DNA of 64,000 nucleotides, from NCBI GenBank assembly GCA_022702705.1, contig CM040424.1, positions 142,729,165-142,793,164 of the forward strand, in the 5' to 3' direction. This stretch comes from Papilionanthe hookeriana x Papilionanthe teres (lineage: Eukaryota > Streptophyta > Magnoliopsida > Asparagales > Orchidaceae). The notes below the pieces were generated by a model. It had not been told where the DNA came from. It was given only the letters and a program-made list of their open reading frames with translations, and searched no databases. Each line of letters starts with the position of its first letter. The stretch's first letter is position 1. Both the position numbers and the translations under genes were made by a program. Shown piece by piece: positions 56,629-64,000 of the stretch.

Positions 56629-58313
56629 AAGAATTTTATGCTTATTTTATATTGATTTTGATGATATTGTACTTTAAAGAAAGGTATTTTTTTGTGTTTT
56701 TCTACAGGTGTGAAGATTTACGAACAATGGAGAGAAAATATACAAAAAAGAGTGAATTTGGAGCAAAAAGGACTAAATTATGAAAATTTGACCTAGGGCG
56801 CTGACAGCAAGGTCGACGGCGCCGATGGCATGATTTTCCTGAGAGTTCATAATATATTTCAAGGGAGGCCACCGATGGCAGAGGTCGAGGTCGCCGACAG
56901 CGGGGCCAGTTCAAGGCACTATTTCTAGAAGGTCGCCGACGGCGGAGCTCGAGGCCACCGACGGCGGGATCGACGGTTCTTTCATAAAATACATCAAATG
57001 GATGATTTTTGAAGGGATGCTTGGAAAAACCTTGGAGACTCTTCAACAACTTTAAAAAGAACCATTTTATGCAGAAAAAATGTCTTTTTGGAGTCCTCTA
57101 AAAGTCACTAAGACTCTGTAAAAAGTTCTATTAGACTCTTCTAATAGTTACTTAGCGTCCAATAGAGAGTCCACTAATGTCCATTGTTATTAGTGAGTGT
57201 TAAATAGTGAGTTCAACAGAGATATTGTGAGGAATTCTTCAAAGGATTGTAAGAGTAGAAGGGAAGTGAGAGATCTCTTCTCCATTGTTGTTTCGAAGGA
57301 GAATTCCACGTACTATAAAGAAAGGAAGAGATTCATAGGAACTTCACGGAGTTTGCTTGGGGAGGAATTTAAGAGAAGTTGTGTTTATTTACTTTATTTT
57401 GTAGAACTTTACTTTTATATATGAAATCCAAGTTTTATTGCATCCTCTCCATAAATTCTGAGTAGTTGTTCTGTCTTTCTCCTAGTTTTGATATTTTGTG
57501 GAATGATAAATAGAAATAGTGTGCAATAAAAATTTAAAGAAGTTGTGATAATCTTTTACTTAGATCTTAATTTACTTTCAATCTGGCCAATTGAATAGTT
57601 AAAATCTGTTGAGTTAACAACAATAGCAAAGATTACATCTGAGATTCAGGGAGGTCAAATTCCTTGGAAGGAGGGTGCAAATAAATAGGGAAATAATATT
57701 CATTGGGCGTAGAATTGGAGATTTTAGAATGACATGCTAAAATCCTCAATTTGGCCCTATCATTTGGGTGTTGAAGTGTAGAAGTTAGCCCTCAGGCGAG
57801 GGGAACGTGAGAGCTTTGAAGTGAGAGCTGGTATCCTCCCAGCCTAGCCGCAAATTTAGTAACCAAGCGTAGGATTAGTTAATGTTCTTTATGCCTGGAC
57901 CAAAGGGAAAAAGAATAGGTATGCTCCTATTTGGCACAACACAATTTTAAACTAATTCTAATTATCTATTCACTTAAATATCTTAACAAAGGAGAAAGAT
58001 TATAGCTTATATATTTGAACTTCACCTTAGTAGTATTAGTTATCTATTAGTAAGACTAGTTTAATTAAAACTTCATATTATTGTCGATTGCATATTAGTT
58101 ACAGATAGTCAATTTCGATTTAGTTGTGATTTTGAATTGATTTCTATACTCCTAGTCTGTAGCCTCTAAAATATTCCCTGTGGGATCGATATCCAGGACT
58201 CCATTAAAGCCCATATTACTTGAGCGATATGTATACTTGCATTTAAGAGTAACTCTACGATTAAAGATTATATTATCTATTGGTTACATAAATTAAAATT
58301 ACGCTCTAAGTCA
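56629..58313 (+). mobile_element. Athila element B: 5' LTR (plus), about 1.69 kb
   Basis: Starts tgttaagaa and ends ctaagtca just before the first primer-site copy. U3 holds tactttaaagaaaggtat, ggagcaaaaagga and several gccgacggcg motifs (56810-56975). Near 57440-57480 come atgaaatcca, attctgagtag and tctttctcct shared with 27827-28566. If the second primer copy is the real one the LTR would end at 58398. Confidence 0.8.
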
Positions 58314-58317
58314 ATTT

Positions 58318-58422
58318 GGTGCTATTGCTAAGGATTTAGATCTTCTAGAAGTGGTGTCGAATTATTATATGTTTAAGTATATAAAAAAGTCGCGGTCAAA
58401 TTTTTGGCATCGTTGTCGGGGA
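58318..58422 (+). promoter_or_regulatory. Element B: two tRNA-Asp-type primer binding sites
   Basis: tggtgctattgctaagga (58318-58335) and tggcatcgttgtcgggga (58405-58422), 87 bp apart, each preceded by tca-attt. Both resemble tggcgccgttgccgggga, and the second is closer. They parallel the pair in element A. Confidence 0.75.
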
Positions 58423-58504
58423 ATATAAAATAATTAGAGTAACGGACAATTTAGGACTGTTAGAAAACTTTTTAATAGAATTGCAACTTATTTAGTTAAC
58501 TGTT

Positions 58505-60141
58505 TTGTTGTGTACTGATTTCGATTGTATGCGTAAATTTGGTTATGAAAATCTTATACCCTACGATTCGAAATTAGAATGCACTGTTAGGAGAATTAGA
58601 AAACTAAGAAAAGAACCTATAAATTCTGAAATAATAGTAAATAACGTAAACAACCAAAGAATAGAAAATGAACATCAATCTAGACCACTAAGAGATTACG
58701 CAAACCCTACATTAGATGAAGTTCACTTAACTATCCAAAATCCAGATGTAGCTGCTAATTCATTTGAGCTTAAACCTGCAATTATCCAAATGGTACAAAA
58801 CAATCAATTTGGTGGAACTTCAAACGAAGATCCTAATTTACATCTTGCAAGTTTCTTAGAACTTTGTGCTACTGTTAAGTACGACAAAGTGTCTGATGAT
58901 GCCATCAGACTTACTTTTTCCTTTTTTGCTAAGGGATAAGGCTAAGGCTTGGTTAAATTTGTTAGCATCTGGATCTATTAGAACTTTGGGAGAACTTTCA
59001 TAAAAATTCTTATCAAAATATTTTCCACCAACTAAGACTGCTAAGCTTAGAAATTATATCACATCTTTGAGTCAGTATGAGGGAGAATCGATACATGAAT
59101 CTTGGTAAAGATTTAAAGAACTTAGAAAATGTCCACAACATGCTTTACCAGATTTGTTAATTATTCAAACATTTTATAATGGATTATTAGGATCTCTTAG
59201 ATCTATTATTGACGCTGCTGCTAGCGGATCATTAATGTCTAAATCTTTTGAAAAAGCTTATGTGTTAATAGAAGAAATGGCTACCAAATAATTTCAATGG
59301 CCTGTTAAAAAGGTAAATCCTAAGAGTAGACAATATTCATGATTTTTATGCTTTAGCTATGATAGTTTCTCAAATTACTGCTCTTTCAAAGAAAATAGAT
59401 CAATATGAAATGAATCGTTCTCAAACACTTCTAGTGTTAAAAGAAAATTCATTAGGACAAATTGTAGATGCTCAATCTTCATATAAAACTATAAATTTAA
59501 TAAATAATAGACAAAATAATTCTTATTCAAACTATTATAATCTAAGTTGAAAAAACCATCCAAACTTTAATTGGAATAACCATGGTAATGCAAATCCTGT
59601 TAATCCTCGGTGGGGGAACAATCCTATAAACCCATTGGGAAATATAAACAACCAGGGTAATTCTAATTATAGACCTTCTAATCCACCAGGTTTTTATAAT
59701 AATTCACAATTTAAGGAGAAGAAATTGTCTATGGAAGAATTAGTTTTGAATATGGGTAATCAATTACAAAGTCAAGGAGCTGCTATTAAAAATATTGAAA
59801 ACCAATTAGGGCAAATTGCTTATGCACTAAGCAATAGACCTGTTGGAACTTTACCTAGCAATGTTGAAGTAAATCCTAAAGATCAAGGAAAAGAATAAAT
59901 TAAGGCTATTCAATTAAGAAATGGAAAAGAGTTGGAAGTAAGAGTTCAAAAAGAAACTGTAGTTGAAAAGGAAAAAGAAGAAACTGAAGGAGAAAATGAA
60001 AGTTTATATCCTAATTTTCCTCTAAAACCTATGAAAATTACTGTTCAAAAACCTCCACCACAATTTCCTCAAAGACTTAAGCAACAAGATAAAGGAAAAA
60101 GATTTGCTAAATTCTTAGACATTTTGAAAAAATGTCAATAA
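58505..60141 (+). pseudogene. Athila element B: gag, broken
   Basis: ATG 58505 or 58529 (MRKFGYENLIPYDSKLE). Core: NNQFGGTSNEDPNLHLASF, LELCATVKYDKVSDDAIRL, frame shift near 58925, DKAKAWLNLLASGSI, SQYEGESIHESW, LIIQTFYNGLLGSLRSIID, AAASGSLMSKSFEKAYVLIE. Then an Asn-rich part (SYKTINLINNRQNNSYSNYY, NNQGNSNYRPSNPPGFYNNS), a helical MEELVLNMGNQLQSQGAAIK and an acidic linker to 60141. Athila gag normally lacks a good zinc knuckle, and I see none. At least four stops or shifts. Confidence 0.85.
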
Positions 60142-60249
60142 ATAATCCTTTTATTGAAGCTTTGGAACAAATGCTTGATTATGTTAAATTTATGAAGGAT
60201 ATACTCAATAAAAAGAGAAAGTTACTAAATCATGAGACTGTTGCACTCA

Positions 60250-60720
60250 GTGAAGAGTTACTATAATTCAAAGAAAGCTTCCTGAAAAACTTAAAGATCC
60301 TGGTAGTTTCACTATCCCTTGTGCTATTGGTGAAAAAATTTATGGGCGAGCATTATGTGATTTGGGAGCTAGCATAAATTTGATGCGTCTATCAACTTTT
60401 AAAAGGTTTAGAATTAGAGAGATTTCACCAACTTATGTAACTCTATAGTTAGCTGTTCGATCTATTACACATCCTAAAGGAGTTGTAGAAGATGTTTTGG
60501 TCAAGGTTGATAAGTTTATTTTTCCTGTGGACTTTATCATTTTAGATATGGAAGAAGATAAATAATTACCTATCATTTTAGGAAAACTACTCCTAGCTAC
60601 AGGATGAACCATGATAGATGTTCAAAAAGGAGAATTGACAATGAGAGTAAATGATCAAGAAGTAACCTTTAACATCTCAAAGTTAATGAAATATCCTTCA
60701 ATAGAAAAAGAAGATGAATG
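60250..60720 (+). pseudogene. Athila element B: aspartic protease, broken
   Basis: KLPEKLKDPGSFTIPCAIGE, then active-site CDLGASINLMRL (Asp at 60359-60361), EDVLVKVDKFIFPVDFIILD, a stop in the EEDK segment, then MIDVQKGELTMRVNDQE and FNISKLMKYPS. Stops near 60449, 60566 and 60606. Retropepsin fold expected. Confidence 0.85.
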
Positions 60721-61733
60721 TTTCAGAATGCATATATGTGATTATCTGAAAAGAGAATATTTCAAGGAAAACTATGAAGAAAAAGAAGATATAATAAAAG
60801 ATAATTATGATGAAAATGAAAGTGAAGAAGCTGATTACATTCAGGAGAAATTTGAAACGCTCAATTCAACAGCACCAGAAAACAAAACATTAATACCATC
60901 TATTGTAATACCCCCTGAACTTGAATTAAATAATCTTCCAAATCATTTAAAGTATGCATTTTTAGGAGAGTTTTCAACATTACCAGTAATTGTATCCTTA
61001 GACTTAAATGAAATTCAAGAACAAAAATTAATGGATACATTAAAGAAATACAAAAAGGCTTTTGGTTGGACTCTAGCTGATATTAAAGGAATTAGTCCTT
61101 CGATTTGTATGCACAGAATTTTATTAAATGAAGAACATAAACCAAGAATTGACCCTTAAAGGAAACTGTACCCTATAATGAAAGATGCAGTTAAAAAGGA
61201 CATTTTAAAATGGTTAGATGTTGGAATTATATATCCTATTTTGGATAGTACTTGGGTAAGTCCAATTCACTGTGTTCTTAAGAAAGAAGGAGTAACTGTT
61301 GAAGTAAATGAAAATAATGAATTAAGACATTTCAGACAAGTTTATGGATGGTGTATTTGTATTGATTATAGAAAATTAAATGCCGCCACCAAAAAAAAGA
61401 TCACTTTCCTCTTCATTTTCTAGACAAATGTTGGATAGAATTGCTGGACACAAGTATTACTGTTTTCTGGATGGATATACTGGTTACCATCAAATACTTA
61501 TTGCTCCTGAGGATCAAGAGAAAACAACATTTACTAGTTCTTATGAAACTTTTGCTTTTCGAAGAATGCCTTTTGGACTATGTAATGCACCTGCAACATT
61601 CCAAAGATGTATGATGTCTATCTTTAGTAACTTAATTGATAAAAGAATAGAAGTATTTAAGGATGATTTCTCTATATTTGGAACATCATTTGACACATGC
61701 TTAAATCATCTTGAAAAATTTTTGGAGCTATGA
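60611..61733 (+). pseudogene. Athila element B: reverse transcriptase, broken
   Basis: The linker and N-terminal part (60611-61159) end with TLKKYKKAFGWTLADIKGIS. After a stop: KLDVG-like IIYPILDSTWVSPIHCV, CIDYRKLNAATKK, a frame shift at 61420, MLDRIAGHKYYCFLDGYTGY (first catalytic Asp), HQILIAPEDQEKTTF, MPFGLCNAPATFQRCMMS, then VFKDDFSIFG (61656-61667). Usual sequence is FMDD, so Met is Lys here. This substitution, with several stops, makes it inactive. Confidence 0.9.
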
Positions 61734-61775
61734 GAAAGAAGTAACTTAATTCTGAATTGGGAGAAATGTCAATTT

Positions 61776-62470
61776 ATGGTTGCAGGAGGAATTGTGTTAG
61801 GGCATAAAATTTCAGAAAATGGCATGGAAGTAGACCCTGCAAAAATTCAAGTAATAGCTAAATTACCACCTCCTACTACAGTGAGAGGGGTAAGAAGTTT
61901 TCTTGGATATGCTAGTTTCTACAGGTGCTATATTAAATATTTTTCAAAAATTACCAAACCTCTATGTCAACTTTTAGAAAAAGATAAGAAATTTGAATTT
62001 ACTGAAGACTGCTTAAATGCCTTTGAGTTATTAAAGGAAAAAACTAATCACAGCACATGTAATAGTTTCACCTGATTGGGAGAAACCATTTGAATTAATG
62101 TGCGATGCTAATGACTATGCTATTGGAGCTGTCCTTGGTCAAAGATATGATAAAATTTTTAAAGTTATATACTACGCTAGTAGAACTCTTAATGATGTTC
62201 AAATTAACTACACAGTTACTAAAAAAGAGTTACTATCTATTGTGTATGCTTTTGATAAATTTAGATCATATTTAATTGGAACTAAATGTATTGTGCATAC
62301 TGATCACTCTGCTATTAAATATCTGATGCAAAAGAAGGATACTAAACCTAGATTAATTAGATGGCAGACACTTTTAATGCAAGAATTCGATTTTGTGGTG
62401 ATTGATAGAAAAGAAACTGATAATTAAATTGCTAATCATTTGTAGAGACTGGAATATCATGAATCATCGG
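61776..62470 (+). pseudogene. Athila element B: connection and RNase H domain
   Basis: MVAGGIVLGHKISENGMEVD, SFLGYASFYRCYIKYFSKIT and KPLCQLLEKDKKFEF precede RNase H: MCDANDYAIGAVLGQ (first Asp), YASRTLNDVQINYTVTKKEL (catalytic Glu region), IVHTDHSAIKYLM (HTDH motif), RLIRWQTLLMQEFDFVV. One frame break near 62075 and stops after 62427. Confidence 0.85.
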
Positions 62471-62589
62471 ATACCGACAATGAAGTTACAGATACTTTCC
62501 CTAATGAAAAACTTTATAATATAAATGAGTGGAAAATATCTTGGTATGCTGATATTGTTAACTATATAGTAAGCGATATTTTTCCACCT

Positions 62590-63450
62590 ATGATAACTCT
62601 GCATCAACAAAAAAAATTCATTCATGATGCAAAAGCATATTTTTGGGATGAACCATATTTATATAAGCAATGTAATGATCTTATTATTAGGAGATGTGTG
62701 ACTTATGAAGAAACTGAACAAATTATTCAGAAATTCCATGATTCTGAATTTGGAGGACATTTTGGCATTGACAAAACTGCGCATAAAATTTTGCAAGCTG
62801 GATTTTATTGGCCTACTCTTTTTAGAGATATTTACAGATATACCAAAACTTGTGATAGATGCCAACGAGTAGGTAATATATCTAGAAAAAATGAAATGCC
62901 TCTGAATTTCATGTTAAAAGTGGATATTTTTTATGTTTGGGGATTAGATTTCATGGGACCATTTATTCTTTTATTTGGGAACTTCTATATTTTAATTGTA
63001 GTTCATTATGTATCAAAGTGGATTGAAGCACAAGCCTTATCTCATTATGATGCTAAAAGTGTTTCAAGATTCTTAATGAAAAACATTTTCACAAGATACG
63101 GAATGCCGAGAGTGATTATCACTAACGGAGGATCCCATTTTAGGAATAAATACATTCAAAGATTGACAGAAAGTTTAATATTATTCATAGATTCTCTACT
63201 GGCTATCATCCTCAAACCAGTAGTTTAGCTAGAGTTTCCAATCGTGAAATCAAACAAATTTTAGAAAAGACTGTAAATCCTAATAGAGTAGATTGCTCTG
63301 CGAGACTGGATACTGCATTATGGGCATACAGGACTGCTTATAAAACTCCTATTGGTATGACTCCTTATAGACATATAAGGAAAAACTTATCACTTACCAG
63401 TAGATTTAGAGCATAAAGCATATTGGGCAATTAAAGAATTCAACTATAAT
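62590..63450 (+). pseudogene. Athila element B: integrase, broken
   Basis: The HHCC zinc domain is readable: CVTYEETEQIIQKFHDSEFG, GHFGIDKTAHKILQAGFYWP, CDRCQRVG. The core reads YVWGLDFMGPF (first Asp), YVSKWIEAQALSHYDAKSV, RYGMPRVIITNGGSHF, where DGG is NGG (63124-63126), losing the second catalytic Asp. A frame shift follows. Downstream plus-strand frames include QILEKTVNPNRVDC and LWAYRTAYKTPIGMTPY. Confidence 0.9.
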
Positions 63451-63825
63451 TTGAAGAATGGTGATGAGAAGAAATTGTTGCAATTGAATGAATTAGAAGA
63501 ATTAAGAAGTGAATCTTACGATAACGATAGAATTTATAAGGAAAAACTGAAGTTAATGCATGATCGGAAGATTAACTTGAAGAACTTTGAACCAGTGCAA
63601 GAAGTTTTGATTTATAATACAAGATTAAAATTATTTCCTAGGAAATTGAAGTCTCGTTGGTTAGGACCCTTTACTGTGACTCAGGTCTACACTTATGGAG
63701 CTGTTGAAATTGAAGATCAGAAGACTGGGAATAGATTTAAAGTAAATGGTCATAGATTAAAACCATATTTTAAGGGTAAAAGACTAAATTTTAAAGAGGT
63801 TTTAATGCTCAATCAACCTGAATAA
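63451..63825 (+). pseudogene. Athila element B: integrase C-terminal segment
   Basis: Open 124 codons: LNELEELRSESYDNDRIYKE, LLHDRKI-like MHDRKINLKNFE, NTRLKLFPRKLKSRWLGPFT and VNGHRLKPYF. SRWLGPF-V--V-P-GAVEI is the Athila chromatin-interaction/terminal segment. The frame ends normally at 63825. Confidence 0.85.
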
Positions 63826-64000
63826 CACCTGAATATGTCAGGCTGACGAAGTTAAACCAAGCACTTTATGAGAGGCAACCCATAGTTATCTTTATTTGTT
63901 GTGTGTTTGTTTGAATTTGTTGTTAGTTTGTAGTAATATTGAATTCTACTACTTGTATTTGACCTTTGATTATGAAGAATTTGGATCCATAGAGAAAATT
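63826..64000 (+). other. Element B 3' untranslated start, continues past window
   Basis: Contains gagaggcaacccatag near 63870, the same short motif that follows pol in element A (49920-49945, minus). The 3' LTR lies beyond the window edge. Confidence 0.7.

Overview
The window is nuclear DNA of a flowering plant, most likely a eudicot (inference). It is AT-rich and gene-poor and built almost wholly from layered, decayed transposable elements. Diagnostic features are plant Ty3/Gypsy Athila-type and Ogre/Tat-type elements, a 5'-truncated plant L1 LINE, RTE LINEs ending in (ATT/GTT)n, a tRNA-derived SINE and a PIF/Harbinger DNA transposon. I found no intact host gene, rRNA, functional tRNA or CRISPR array. 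The only host-gene-like sequence is a broken fragment of a GH9 endo-1,4-beta-glucanase near the left end.

Layout. 1-9.6 kb: CT-rich CTGCAG repeats, the GH9 pseudogene, the 3' end of a Copia element (polypurine tract plus LTR start), a broken RTE LINE, and a second LTR-retroelement relic with an initiator-Met primer site and a gag zinc knuckle. 9.6-19.1 kb: three-copy MITE-like family (third copy further right), a second RTE LINE with a microsatellite tail, a minus-strand L1 LINE with poly(A), and a SINE with target-site duplication. 19.6-26 kb: one PIF/Harbinger transposon with a Myb/SANT-like ORF and a DDE transposase whose two introns and three catalytic residues are still readable, although stops and frameshifts break it. 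25.3-27.8 kb: two GRF zinc-finger relics and two GTTCG-rich MITE-like copies.

27.8-44.2 kb: an Athila-type LTR start, an assembly gap (499 N), then a minus-strand Ogre/Tat element (gag, extra ORF1, tRNA-Arg primer site, very long LTR). That LTR and a second LTR copy in the opposite orientation form an inverted repeat with arms of about 4.9 kb around a 2.3 kb spacer. A piece of another Athila-type LTR follows.

44.2-64 kb: a two-level tandem-repeat block (about 36 bp units flanking about 260 bp units), a relic of a plant-transposon-protein ORF, then two Athila-type elements arranged head to head. Element A (minus) runs from an LTR at 56.3 kb to pol ending at 50.0 kb. Element B (plus) runs from an LTR at 56.6 kb to the window edge before its 3' LTR. 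The 286 bp between them carries a fragment of an older Gypsy reverse transcriptase. Both Athila copies carry two primer-binding-site-like sequences about 90-105 bp apart.

No gene set works together as a host pathway. The biology here is retroelement accumulation, nesting and decay. The most unusual structures are the giant LTR inverted repeat, the doubled primer sites, the hierarchical tandem block and the SINE.
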